64,000 nucleotides of DNA from Platerodrilus igneus (Eukaryota > Arthropoda > Insecta > Coleoptera > Lycidae). Positions 1-10,697 of the stretch are shown here, one piece after another. Within the stretch, counting starts at the first letter, position 1, and each line of letters starts with the position of its first letter. The stretch covers positions 2,604,001 through 2,668,000 of the forward strand of contig JARFIW010000500.1 of assembly GCA_036346225.1 (NCBI GenBank), in the 5' to 3' direction. Position numbers and translations under genes: made by a program. A model generated the notes under the pieces. It was given only the letters and a program-made list of their open reading frames with translations. It was not told where the DNA came from and made no database searches.

Positions 1-1733
1 ACAATACAAGTGGATTCTCATCAAACGGGTTGGGTGCCGTTTTACTGCAAGTTAATACGCCAGTTGCGTTTTCGTCAAAACGCTTATCGGAAACCGAAAA
101 GAGGTATGCAAATATTGAACGGGAGATGTTGGCAGCTGTGTTCGAGTGCAAACGTTTCTACACATATGTGTACGGAAAACATTTCACAATAGAAACCGAT
201 CACTAGCCATTATAAACGATACATTTAAAAATTTATCGGCAGCTCCGCCAAGATTGATGCGAATGTTACTATGTCTGCAACAATATGATACAGAAATAAA
301 ATACAAACCGGGTAACGAAATGATTTTGGCTGACACGGCATCTCGAATGACGACAGAAAAGTCCAACAAACACATCGAATTGGATATCAATATAAATTAT
401 GTATATTTTAAACACAACTTAAACCAAATAAGAGACGAATCACGAAATGACCCTTTACTAAGTGAATTAGGCAACGTAATTGCAAATGGATGGCCAGAAT
501 CGGTTCGTTATGTACATAGCAAATTGAAACAGTTTTGGGCATATAGAGATGAGTTGTCCATAGATGACGGGTTAATCTTGAAAGGACAACGTGTTATTAT
601 TCCTAAATCTTTAAGAAAAGACATTCTAGAGTGTTTGCATGAGGGCCATCTAGGGATCAACAAAACGCGCATGCGTGCTCAACAATCGATATTTTGGCCA
701 AATATCAATGAAAATATTGAACTTTACATTAATAAATGTTACGTCTGTTTAAAACACAGCAATTCTCAATCGCGTGAACCAATGCTACATCATGAGATAT
801 CCACTTCTCCTTGACCTATTTTATTTTGATAGGAAAAGATATTTATTAGTTGTGGATAGCTATTCAAAGTTCCCATTCATAAGGAGTATGCGTTCTCCTT
901 GTACCAGTTCAGCCGTTATTGCAGCAATAAAATGTTTATTTGCGGAACACTGAATCTCACAACAAATAATGAGCAACAATGGTCCTCAATGTGCGTCGTC
1001 GGATTTTGGCAAATTTATGGCGGACTGGAATATACAAGGAGTAACCAACCAGCTCACCTCACTATCAACAGTCAAATGGTAAGGCAGAAAGGAACGTTCA
1101 GACGGTTAAGAACCTGATAAAGAAGGCAAAATATGGTAGTGAAGATGCCAACCTTGCTTTGCTTTGCTTCCGCACCACGCCAATAGACTACGGGTTACCA
1201 AGCCCTGCCCAAATGCTTTATAAACGTCAAAAACGTGATAATTTACCAAGAATTCATTGAAATGTTCTCACGAACAAAGAAACAATTTATGATAAGTTTG
1301 AAAACCGATGTATTCCAAACGATGACAATTACAATAGATCGGCTTACGATTTGCCGCCATTGGAACCTAGTCAAACAGTTCGAATACAAGACGAAAAACA
1401 AAGTTATGGTCGCCGGCAAATATAATTGCACGGTGCAGCGAACCGCGTTCGTACTTATTAACAAAACCGAACGGATCGCATATCCGACCGAAACCGATTT
1501 GCAATCATAGATATTGGTAAAACAGAGAACAGCGACGTTTCAACCGCAAAACCTGAATGTTTTAAAGATGCGGTACACGAGAAGAATATAGAAAACGGTG
1601 AAGGTTTTGGCGCAACAAAGCGTATTAATAGTTATGATACGTTGACACGGGATAGTGTCGGTGAAAGTATCGTTGGAACACGTTACGGAAGGATTGTAAA
1701 AAACTCATAAAACTTGATTTGTAATCGGGGGGA
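1..1733 (+). mobile_element. Ty3/gypsy pol 3' fragment (RNase H end, integrase), copy 1
   Basis: This is the 3' part of a Ty3/gypsy retrotransposon pol gene, probably mag-like from its two-knuckle gag in the sister copy. The first 200 bases encode an RNase H C-terminal half (RYANIEREMLAAVFECKRF, then FTIETDH), and a frameshift near 205 moves the reading frame. The next frame runs to 814 and holds the integrase zinc finger: HEGHLGINKTRM, then CYVC. Decayed integrase core follows (LVVDSYSKFPF near 850). The window begins inside the element, so its 5' part is not visible. It matches 5822-7552; the differences I found are homopolymer lengths only. One extra G near 655 keeps the zinc-finger frame open here, whereas it is broken in the other copy. 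It is not functional as read. Confidence 0.85.
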
Positions 1734-2021
1734 TGTTGCAGTAATTAACATGTCCTCCTGGATTTCCTTTTTGTAGTAGCTTGGAAAAACCCCTTTTTGT
1801 TTTGTTTATAATTGCAGAAAATCTTTTGACGTTTAGACGTGCTGTCATGTCAGACATATAATTAATAAGCTAAATAAACATATAATAAAAAAACCTAATC
1901 AATGTAAAACACAAAACTCTCCACACAGGATACGCTTGGCGGCTGCCTTGGCTGTCGACCCGACAGGCCTCCATCTGGTTTATACAATAAAAGTACTATT
2001 TATACGGTGCCGCTTTGGCGA
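1734..2021 (+). repeat. candidate gypsy LTR, copy 1
   Basis: A run of Gs (polypurine tract, ATCGGGGGGA) directly precedes TGTTGCAGTAATTAACA, a typical LTR start. The segment ends where near-perfect identity to the second copy (7553-7839) stops, after CGCTTTGGCGA. It contains AATAAA-like signals near 1875 and 1987. I see no matching LTR at the 5' side of the longer copy, so the exact right end is inferred from the identity break, not from a paired LTR. Confidence 0.45.
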
Positions 2022-2894
2022 CCGATTTGATGGCCGACTTGACATAAATCGCTTTGTCTGTTTTAGCCTTAAACGATCTGCGAGAAAAGTTGTGCTGGAA
2101 GACTAAGGAGTTGCAAAAATGGTACATTCTTGTTGTGCATATAACTACAGAACACTGCTATTTTTGTATTTGTCGGCAATATATTTAAATATTATTTTTA
2201 TATAAAAATTATGCAATTTTGGTACCATTAAATCAGCGTTCTATATGTATAACCATTTTTAATGCATAATTTCATTTAATTTAAACGCTTTATTTATATT
2301 GGTGAATATTGTAATAAAATTTTAACTTCTTAGGTCCCCTCGAGGTAAAACAATGAAGAAAAAACGGATACATGCAATTTCGGAGAGAAAAATTTAAACC
2401 ATCGAACGACACAAGCATCTGTTCACGATTCATTTAATACCAGCGGGTGATCTTCTAAAAATCGCTATGAGCAGATGTTCTTCCAAGCGTATTCGACTTT
2501 CCAGCAAATGTATTAAAGAATAGTACACCCAGTCGCACATTTCCAGTCAACAGACAAAATGATTTGGGACCATCTAGTTGTAGTAATGAGCTTATTAGCA
2601 TATCAGACCATCACCATCTAGCGTATGTATACTGCACATGTTGCAGAAAATAGGCGTTTGTTTCACGTAGGAGATTTTAACGATAATTCGACTCAGGGTC
2701 TACAGAAGTACAAGTTTGCGACGTCAAAGCATATGAGGAAAAACGTAAATGCGGATGTTACAGCAGCAAAAAAGAAGGCTTCATAAAAAAGTGGACGACT
2801 TACAGTTTTGGTGAAACATTTGGAGAATAAAAAACACATTGATCAAGACTCGTCTCTGAGGCTTACGGTGAGAACTTAAACTTATTAGTTTTAT
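2022..2894 (+). pseudogene. THAP-domain relic of a P-element-like transposon, copy 1
   Basis: The first exon-like piece near 2119 reads MVHSCCAYN, the start of the THAP C2CH zinc finger. After an AT-rich intron-like gap ending in an AG near 2333, a second piece carries RIHAISERK, then KPSN and SICS, the usual WIHAI..K..KPS...ICS block of THAP domains. A lysine-rich stretch (about 2740-2850) corresponds to the coiled region that follows THAP in P-type transposases. The same block recurs at 7840-8710 with many base substitutions, and there it continues into a transposase. Here homology stops at 2894 and no catalytic domain follows. Stops interrupt it. Confidence 0.65.
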
Positions 2895-3774
2895 AACAAA
2901 ATGCGAACTGTACTTTTCAGTTGAGGAAAAGAAAACAAGCAGTTAGATTACATTTTATTGTTCGCAGGCGAAAAAAAATTAAAATCTTACAATTTAAAAA
3001 GTCAATAATTACCGTTAAAGAGTCGATAAATACATCGCGCAAGCGCGAAATAAGCGACGTCACGGGCGGGTGGTAGCTCTAGCTTACACAGGCTTTAGCG
3101 CGGCCATCTGCCAATGACGTCACCAATGCACAAAATTAAGACGCAATAATCGGAAAACATATAACTTTAAAGACAATTGATTATATCCGCGAACAAATTA
3201 AACTATGAAGTACTCACATAATAGGTCCAGATTCCCACGAAGTACGCCAATCGTCCTTCAGGATAGGTTAAGACGGCGTCAGCACGACCAAAAGGGCGTC
3301 ATGCTGGCCCTTTTTAGGCAGTTAAAAATGGTACTGCTCCGGTGCTGTGGGCGGAACATGGACATCCGGCTCGTCCAGGGTCGTGGAGTACGGTTCGCCA
3401 ACGGCTGCAGATTACCTACCTATGCAGGGAAAGACGGGAACATGGTACAGGTCGACAACAAAGACAATCAGGCAAGGAAATCTACATAGGTAAAGATAAG
3501 GCACGATACGATACCTGACACGACCACACTCCTTGAAGATCAAAGGCAAACAGCCACGTTCAAGCGTCTAACGGAAACTTCTCACCACTTTTCCCTACTC
3601 CACTCCGCCGCGCGATCTGGCGCAAACGCACTGTGACGTAACGGAAATACGCGCCTAGTCTTTTAAAATTGTGGCGCGAAACTTCCGCACATCAAAATTA
3701 ACCTAAAACAATGTTTAAGGGCCAATTTGATTGGCACGTAACAATCTATAACTCCTGAAATCTGAAGAGCGAAA
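2895..3774 (+). other. leader region, relatively CpG-rich, no recognised gene
   Basis: This segment sits between the THAP relic and the gypsy gag. It has more CpG than its surroundings (about 3040-3700) and contains GACGTCAC at 3056-3063, a full TGACGTCA palindrome at 3115-3122 and TGACGTAA at 3634-3641, which resemble CRE sites. An open frame of 94 codons at 3205-3489 is arginine-rich and matches nothing I know. It may be the untranslated leader or promoter of the gypsy copy that follows, but I see no LTR or primer-binding site that would prove it. Confidence 0.35.
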
Positions 3775-4377
3775 ATGCAAAAATCTAACATTATATGGGA
3801 CAAATTCACAATGCACGTAAAACCAAGATCCAATTTTAGGATCGAGCGCTTTTTACAGAAATATAAACAAGGATCGGAAGAAAAATTTACCGATTTTATT
3901 GCAAGGTGTAAATTGCAAACACAGAAATGTGAATTTACGGAGGAAGAGGGTGAAACAAGAATTATAGAGCAAGTAATCTTAGGAACCGTACACCCAGACG
4001 TACAAAAGACGTTGTTGGCAAAAGATAAATCATTGATCCTTGGACAAGTCTTAGATATAGGCTCGACATTTGAAGCATCAATGGAACATATGCAATCATT
4101 AACCGGCGCAGCGTTTATATCAGAATCGATGGCAGACGTTCACACCATTAAACGTAACGAAAGGAAGTGCAACAAATGTGGAACTGGCCATGGATCCTAC
4201 CCCAGTGGCAAGTGTCCAGCGTACGGTACGACATGCAGATTGTGTGGCCGACTTAATCACTGGAAACGATGTTGTCAGAGTAAGAGCAGCAGTATTCATA
4301 GAACGTCGGGGTCATGGTCCAAGGCACTTCGCGCAGTCCCGGTGACCGAAATTTTAAATCGGTCCAAGAAATGGTAG
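3775..4377 (+). CDS. gag: gypsy gag polyprotein, partial
   Basis: This frame encodes the C-terminal part of a Ty3/gypsy Gag, the structural protein that packages the element RNA. Residues 20-60 fit the capsid segment of insect gypsy gags (FLQKYKQGSEEKFTDFIARC). Residues 130-170 hold two zinc knuckles: CNKCGTGHGS.....C, then CRLCGRLNHWKRCC, the paired arrangement common in mag-type elements. The usual N-terminal capsid part is missing, so the start codon used here is merely the first methionine. The frame closes with TAG at 4375-4377 and the protease follows in a shifted frame. The copy is a relic, although this segment is open for 200 codons. Confidence 0.8.
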   Translation: MQKSNIIWDKFTMHVKPRSNFRIERFLQKYKQGSEEKFTDFIARCKLQTQKCEFTEEEGETRIIEQVILGTVHPDVQKTLLAKDKSLILGQVLDIGSTFEASMEHMQSLTGAAFISESMADVHTIKRNERKCNKCGTGHGSYPSGKCPAYGTTCRLCGRLNHWKRCCQSKSSSIHRTSGSWSKALRAVPVTEILNRSKKW

Positions 4378-4833
4378 AGAATGAAGCGCCAACAGAGGAT
4401 GATTTTCGCACACTTAGTATCGAATCGATGAGTAGGAGTGATTATAGAGACGATGTCTTTGCTGTTGTGCAGGCAAAAATGGAGAAAAGAAACTATTGGT
4501 AAATCTAAAAGCCAAAGTCGACAATGGGGCCCAAGGCAACACGATGCCTGTGGAAGTCTATAAAAAGATATATCCGGAAAATGTCAAACCAAACGGTGAC
4601 ATTAAGAACAATTCTTTTAACTGCCGAAACGCAGTTATTTTGAGGGCGTACAATGGTACTAACATCCAACAATATGGAACGATTATCATGCCATGTAGAT
4701 ATAAATCTGATGATTGGATAAATACAGAGTTGTACGTGGTTGACACTCCCGGTCTCACTATCATCGGTCTACCAACAATACGAAAAATGAAGTTGCTTAC
4801 TTTGCATTGTGCAGTAACTAAATAAGATTGCAT
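4378..4833 (+). pseudogene. pol: gypsy aspartic protease, inactive
   Basis: The frame 4496-4825 encodes a retroviral-type aspartic protease. The catalytic loop reads VDNGAQGNTMPVEVY. Active proteases of this family have D-[ST]-G at this place, and here the middle residue is Asn. The flap-like and ILG-like segments follow (TIIGLPTIRKM near the end). The short piece before it (4378-4495) is in a different frame and is low in recognisable features. The Asn replacement together with broken flanking frames suggests a dead copy. Confidence 0.75.
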
Positions 4834-5800
4834 AATAAATCTGAAATATTTGCAAGAAACTTTTCAGGATCTATTTGATAAGATCGGTAAATTCAATGGC
4901 GAATACAAAATTTATATAGATAAGGGGCACAACCGATAGTGCATGCAGCTCGAAAATTTCCGATACATTTAAGGGATACGTTGCTGAGTGAGTTAAAGAG
5001 AATGGAAGAAAGTGACGTTATTTGTAAAGTGGATGAGCCTTCTACCTAGATGAATAGTATGGTGGTTGCAAAAAACAGAACGGCAGCATTCGGGTGCGTT
5101 TGAACATAAAAGATTAAAACAAGACGTTAATAAGATCGCATCATAAGGTCCCAACAATCAAAGAAATTGCATACAAACGGAGAGGAGCTAAGGTTTTCCA
5201 CAAACTAGATGCTAAGAATGGTTATTCGTCCGTAGTATTGGATAAGCAAAGTCGTTTATTGACGACGTTTCGTTTAACACGCCGTTTGGCAGATATGCTT
5301 ATAAGAGATTACCGATGGAGTTAAAGATTTCGCAAGACGTTTTCCAGCAAAAGATGGACCAAATTTTGGAATCATGTCCAGGCACAATAAGCATTAGAGA
5401 TGATGTAATAGTAAGTGGACAAACACTCAGCGAACACAACAAAAATCTGATAAACCTGATGAATGTAGCAAAAAAATCGGGACTAACATTCAACAGTAAT
5501 AAATGCAACATAGGAGTACACGAAGTAAAATTTTTGAATCTATATACGATAAATATAGCGCACACCCTGATCCGGATAAAGTAGAGTACGTCAAAATTTA
5601 CCAAATCTGGAGAATAAAAAAACTACAGCAGCTGCTGGGTTTTTCACTTATCTCTCACTATTCATTCCAAACTTATCGCAAAAGACCGCATCGCTTCAAG
5701 AAATACTAAAAGACAATGCAATTTTTGATTGAACGACACACACACTCACGCGATTTAGAAAATTTAAAAACTCCGTATGTAAGCATACAACATTGATATA
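4834..5800 (+). pseudogene. pol: gypsy reverse transcriptase, decayed
   Basis: RT blocks can be followed through several frames. They are HAARKFPIHLRD near 4940, ELKRMEESDVI near 4990, RLNIKDLN near 5100, HKLDAKNGYSSV near 5200 (catalytic block A) and SIRDDVIVSG near 5395 (the xxDD block, with Arg before DD in place of a usual aromatic). A stop lies near 5047 and frames change around 5290 and 5500. The thumb/connection region (about 5600-5690) is recognisable as LGF..YYS..I but is broken. This copy cannot make an RT. Confidence 0.75.
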
Positions 5801-7552
5801 TTTTGATCCAGAAAACAATCAACAATACAAGTGGATTCTCATCAAACGGGTTGGGTGCCGTTTTACTGCAAGTTAATACGCCAGTTGCGTTTTCGTCAAA
5901 ACGCTTATCGGAAACCGAAAAGAGGTATGCAAATATTGAACGGGAGATGTTGGCAGCTGTGTTCGAGTGCAAACGTTTCTACACATATGTGTACGGAAAA
6001 CATTTCACAATAGAAACCGATCACTAGCCATTATAAACGATACATTTAAAAATTTATCGGCAGCTCCGCCAAGATTGATGCGAATGTTACTATGTCTGCA
6101 ACAATATGATACAGAAATAAAATACAAACCGGGTAACGAAATGATTTTGGCTGACACGGCATCTCGAATGACGACAGAAAAGTCCAACAAACACATCGAA
6201 TTGGATATCAATATAAATTATGTATATTTTAAACACAACTTAAACCAAATAAGAGACGAATCACGAAATGACCCTTTACTAAGTGAATTAGGCAACGTAA
6301 TTGCAAATGGATGGCCAGAATCGGTTCGTTATGTACATAGCAAATTGAAACAGTTTTGGGCATATAGAGATGAGTTGTCCATAGATGACGGGTTAATCTT
6401 GAAAGGACAACGTGTTATTATTCCTAAATCTTTAAGAAAAGACATTCTAGAGTGTTTGCATGAGGGCCATCTAGGATCAACAAAACGCGCATGCGTGCTC
6501 AACAATCGATATTTTGGCCAAATATCAATGAAAATATTGAACTTTACATTAATAAATGTTACGTCTGTTTAAAACACAGCAATTCTCAATCGCGTGAACC
6601 AATGCTACATCATGAGATATCCACTTCTCCTTGACCTATTTTATTTTGATAGGAAAAGATATTTATTAGTTGTGGATAGCTATTCAAAGTTCCCATTCAT
6701 AAGGAGTATGCGTTCTCCTTGTACCAGTTCAGCCGTTATTGCAGCAATAAAATGTTTATTTGCGGAACACTGAATCTCACAACAAATAATGAGCAACAAT
6801 GGTCCTCAATGTGCGTCGTCGGATTTTGGCAAATTTATGGCGGACTGGAATATACAAGGAGTAACCAACCAGCTCACCTCACTATCAACAGTCAAATGGT
6901 AAGGCAGAAAGGAACGTTCAGACGGTTAAGAACCTGATAAAGAAGGCAAAATATGGTAGTGAAGATGCCAACCTTGCTTTGCTTTGCTTCCGCACCACGC
7001 CAATAGACTACGGGTTACCAAGCCCTGCCCAAATGCTTTATAAACGTCAAAAACGTGATAATTTACCAAGAATTCATTGAAATGTTCTCACGAACAAAGA
7101 AACAATTTATGATAAGTTTGAAAACCGATGTATTCCAAACGATGACAATTACAATAGATCGGCTTACGATTTGCCGCCATTGGAACCTAGTCAAACAGTT
7201 CGAATACAAGACGAAAAAACAAAGTTATGGTCGCCGGCAAATATAATTGCACGGTGCAGCGAACCGCGTTCGTACTTATTAACAAAACCGAACGGATCGC
7301 ATATCCGACCGAAACCGATTTGCAATCATAGATATTGGTAAAACAGAGAACAGCGACGTTTCAACCGCAAAACCTGAATGTTTTAAAGATGCGGTACACG
7401 AGAAGAATATAGAAAACGGTGAAGGTTTTGGCGCAACAAAGCGTATTAATAGTTATGATACGTTGACACGGGATAGTGTCGGTGAAAGTATCGTTGGAAC
7501 ACGTTACGGAAGGATTGTAAAAACTCATAAAACTTGATTTGTAATCGGGGGA
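5801..7552 (+). mobile_element. pol: gypsy RNase H and integrase region, copy 2
   Basis: This is the second copy of the segment at 1-1733, here preceded by the rest of pol. The RNase H start is visible (SNGLGAVLLQVNTPVAFSSK), ending with FTIETDH at 6027. After a frameshift, a frame runs from 5967 to 6572 and carries PPRLMRML...YKPGNEM..ADTASRM, the linker to integrase. A missing G near 6474 breaks the integrase zinc finger just after HEGHLG. Integrase core remnants follow in at least three frames. No base substitutions were noticed against copy 1, only run-length differences. Confidence 0.85.
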
Positions 7553-7839
7553 TGTTGCAGTAATTAACATGTCCTCCTGGATTTCCTTTTGTAGTAGCTT
7601 GGAAAAACCCCTTTTTGTTTTGTTTATAATTGCAGAAAATCTTTTGACGTTTAGACGTGCTGTCATGTCAGACATATAATTAATAAGCTAAATAAACATA
7701 TAATAAAAAAACCTAATCAATGTAAAACACAAAACTCTCCACACAGGATACGCTTGGCGGCTGCCTTGGCTGTCGACCCGACAGGCCTCCATCTGGTTTA
7801 TACAATAAAAGTACTATTTATACGGTGCCGCTTTGGCGA
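7553..7839 (+). repeat. candidate gypsy LTR, copy 2
   Basis: It matches 1734-2021 and follows the same polypurine run (one G shorter). It starts with TGTTGCAGTAATTAACA and ends at CTTTGGCGA, after which the two copies differ by ordinary substitutions. It would be the 3' LTR of the element at 3775-7552. The missing 5' LTR keeps the call tentative. Confidence 0.45.
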
Positions 7840-8710
7840 TTTGATGACCGACTTGATATAAATCGCTTTGTTTGTTTTTAGCCTTAAATGACCTGCGAGA
7901 GAAGTTGTGCTGGAAAACTAAAGAGTTGCAAAAATGGTACATTCTTGCTGTGTATATAACTACAGAACACAGCTATTTTTGTATACGTTAGCAATAAATT
8001 TAAATATTAATTTTATATAAAAATTATGCAATTTTGGTACCATTAAATGAGCGTTCTATATGTTTAACTATTTTTAATGCATAATTTCATTTAATTTAAA
8101 CGTTTTATTTATATTGGCGAATATTGCAATAAAATTTTAACTTTTTAGGTCCCCTCGAGATCAAACAATGAAGAAAATACAGATACGTGCAATTTCGGAG
8201 AGAAAATTTTAAACCATCAAATGACACAAGAATCGGTTCACGATTCATTTAATACGAGCGAGTGATCTTCTAAAAATCGCTAGGAGCAGATGCTCTTCCA
8301 AGCGTATTCGACTTCCCGGCAAATATAGTAAAGAATAGTACACCCGGTCGCAAATTTCCAATCAACAGGCAAAATAATTTGGGACCATCTAGTTGTAGTA
8401 ATGAGCTTATTAATATATCACACCATCACCATTTAGCGTATATATACTGCACATGTTGCAGAAAATAGGCGTTTGTTTCACGTAGGAGATTTTAAAGATA
8501 ATTCGACTCAAGGTCTACAAAAGTACAAGTTAGCGATCTCACAGCATCTGAGGAAAAACGTAAATGCGGAGAGTTACAGCAGCAAAAGAGAAAGCATCAT
8601 AAAAAACTGGACGACTTACAGTTTTGGTGAAACATTTGGAGAATAAAAAACACATTGATCAAGACTCGTCTCTGAGGCTTACGGTGAGAACTTAAACTTA
8701 TTAGTTTTAT
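7840..8710 (+). pseudogene. THAP domain of a P-element-like transposon, copy 2
   Basis: This is the second THAP relic: MVHSCCVYN near 7934, an AT-rich intron-like gap ending in TTTTTAG near 8148, then the IRAISERK-like block and a KPSN-like block near 8210. A lysine- and glutamine-rich coiled segment near 8560-8620 (LQQQKRKHHKKLDDLQF in one frame) links it to the catalytic region downstream. It differs from 2022-2894 by many transitions and small indels, unlike the adjoining gypsy sequence, which is the same in both copies. The THAP finger normally binds the transposon ends. Stops and frameshifts make it inactive. Confidence 0.7.
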
Positions 8711-9002
8711 TCATTCCTAAAATACTTTTTTATTAATACCATACCTGCTTTTACAAAACAAAATAGTAGAAGAGTACACCGCGCTGAAAAGAAAAGCTTT
8801 GCACTTACATTAAATTTTTATTCCTCGAAGGCTTTCGCGTATGTTAGAAACACTTTTTCTAAATGCTTCCTCATCCATGTACTTTGCAAAAGCGGTATAA
8901 AACTGTTGAATGCGAACCAGGGATACATGCAGAAGCGGTAAAAAATTTGAAGCAGATGGTGTTGGAAATTCAAAAAAGAGGAAAGGACAGTATTTGTTCT
9001 TT

Positions 9003-9107
9003 AAAATTGTCTTTATTTACGTTTTGATCCACGACCTAGGGTCGTTGCCAAAATTATTTTGACAACGATCGTAGGTCATGAATCGAAACGTAAATAAAGA
9101 CGATTTT
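9003..9107. repeat. palindromic (snap-back) repeat inserted in the P-like transposase
   Basis: The left arm (9003-9049) and right arm (9061-9107) are inverted copies of one ~45-base motif. Read outward, each contains TTGRCAACGA, GGTC, then ATCGAAACGTAAATAAAG. The same motif occurs singly at 36440-36483 (minus), 45899-45930 (plus) and 50545-50590 (minus). It interrupts the transposase between the ECEPG block and the block at 9470. Confidence 0.7.
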
Positions 9108-9307
9108 AACAACTACAAGTGGTAAAGAAATGTAGTTAAGATTTTGGGCCTTCTATATTTTTCGATTTAAGTAGAGACTCTAATATTTCTGTCATTTCTT
9201 GTAGATTTGTCAACATGGGAAGTTCTGATGAACAAAACAAAATGGTGCCGTTAGTTTTACGTCCCCATTGCTCTACTCAAAGATATTATATTGGGTCCTG
9301 GTTAACA

Positions 9308-9415
9308 CTACATGTGATTTTCCAATGTTCCACCCGAAGATACTACATTGAGCATAAAGCGATTTTTTGAATCTGGAAAATTTTGAATTTTGCCGAACCC
9401 TTACTGATACAAGTA
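9308..9415 (-). repeat. 5'-truncated SINE, 3' part only
   Basis: The sequence from TACATGTGATTTTCCAATG to GCCGAACCCTTACTGATACAAG matches the 3' half of the SINE family described at 35463-35757, in minus orientation. The tRNA-derived head is absent. It has more mismatches than the other copies. It adds about 30 spurious codons to the start of an open frame of the P-like transposase at 9383. Confidence 0.75.
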
Positions 9416-10697
9416 AACATTCTTGGTGCAGGATTGACAGTAACGTCAGATAAGTTCTACATACTACATCCAATCACCAAGAATCCAATTTATACATTTC
9501 TTGATTCTCCTCATATGCCGAAGTTAGTGTGGAACTGCTTTGGCAGCAGCAAGGTTATAGTCCACACTGAGAATCGACAAGTATAATGGCAGCTGATTGA
9601 AAAGATATTTAAGAGAATACATCTGGCAATTAAAATAAATCTACAGCGCCTAAATTGGCTCAAAGAAAAATGAAGGTAAAACTAGCTACTCAAACTCTAT
9701 CCCCCAGTGTAGCAAGAGCAATTCGATACCTCAGAGAAACCAACTATTCCGAAAGTTTTATTGATAGTAAAGTCATTGAAAAATTTCTGACAGTAACTAA
9801 TCACGCATATGATGTTTTATGTAGTCGAAACGTGGTTGCCAAATATCACGAGCAAAGATTGCATAAAGGAAAGCTGTGTTCACTTTCAAGAGAATTAATG
9901 AATGTCTAAAGTACATTGCTTTTCTCAATTGTGCGAAAACCTGCCTTCCACTACATTTAGGAAGAAAAGGTCTTGTAAGTCTTATTGTAGGCTTAAAATC
10001 CCTTCCTGAAATATGATCGAAATATGGTAATAAAGGTCTGGTATGTTTAAGTGCCTACAAATTATCGCAGGACCATTTGGAAGTATTCCATAGCGCCATT
10101 AAAAACTGGTGTGGATTTAACAACAACCATACTGCAACGCAATTTCAAGCTGCGTACAAGAGGCTTCTTATGTATATAAGCATAAAGGGTTCAAAATTTA
10201 CTAATTTCATAAAACAATCACTTACGATGATTTTAGGTAAAAGTACTACAGTTCCAAACTCTGTATATCATCAGTTTGAAGAGAATGCAATGAATATTTT
10301 CAATGAGCACAGCTACTGCAAAATACCTATGGCCTTTTCAGAGAATGTAGAGAATATATCCTAACATATTACATGTTTTGTTGTGAAGAAAGTGGAGAGA
10401 AAATTAACATGCAGCATATGTAAGACCATGCTTGTAGAAGAGAAACCAAGATCTGCATTCATATAAATTAAGAATTATACCAGTAAACACGCACTGAAAT
10501 AGCAAAGGAATAACGTAGAATATATACGTAAAGGTGCCGAGAAGGAGATAATATTCTACAAGCAATAAACAAGTTACAGCAAAAGATGTTCTTCCTAAAG
10601 CTGCACTAAACGTATTGATGGATGTAAGAAGGCATGCGTTTGCAAAGTTTCATGAACATATGTTTGATTCTCATGTGGTGGCAATAACAAAAAATTA

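Larger units (their letters stand above)
8711..10697 (+). pseudogene. P-element/THAP9-type transposase catalytic region, decayed
   Basis: Fragments in several frames follow the order of THAP9/P-element transposases. Near 8795 there is FALTLNFYSSKAFAYVRN, the block after the coiled region. Near 8920 there is ECEPGIHAEAVKNLKQMV. Near 9470-9550 there is ILHPITKNPIYTFLDSPHM followed by LVWNCFGSSK. At 9655-9909 there is KLATQTLSPSVARAIRYL...FLTVTNHAYDVL. At 10077-10364 there is LEVFHSAIKNWCGFNNN..ATQFQAAYKRLL, the conserved C-terminal RNase H-like block. Near 10390-10460 a cysteine-containing VVKKVERKLTCSIC segment follows, and the C-terminal helix region reaches about 10697. A palindromic repeat (9003-9107) and a SINE tail (9308-9415) are inserted in it. 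Confidence 0.8.

Noticed and set aside
3205..3489. An arginine-rich 94-codon protein
   Set aside because: No similarity recognised, and it lies in a probable leader; composition follows the local CpG-richness.
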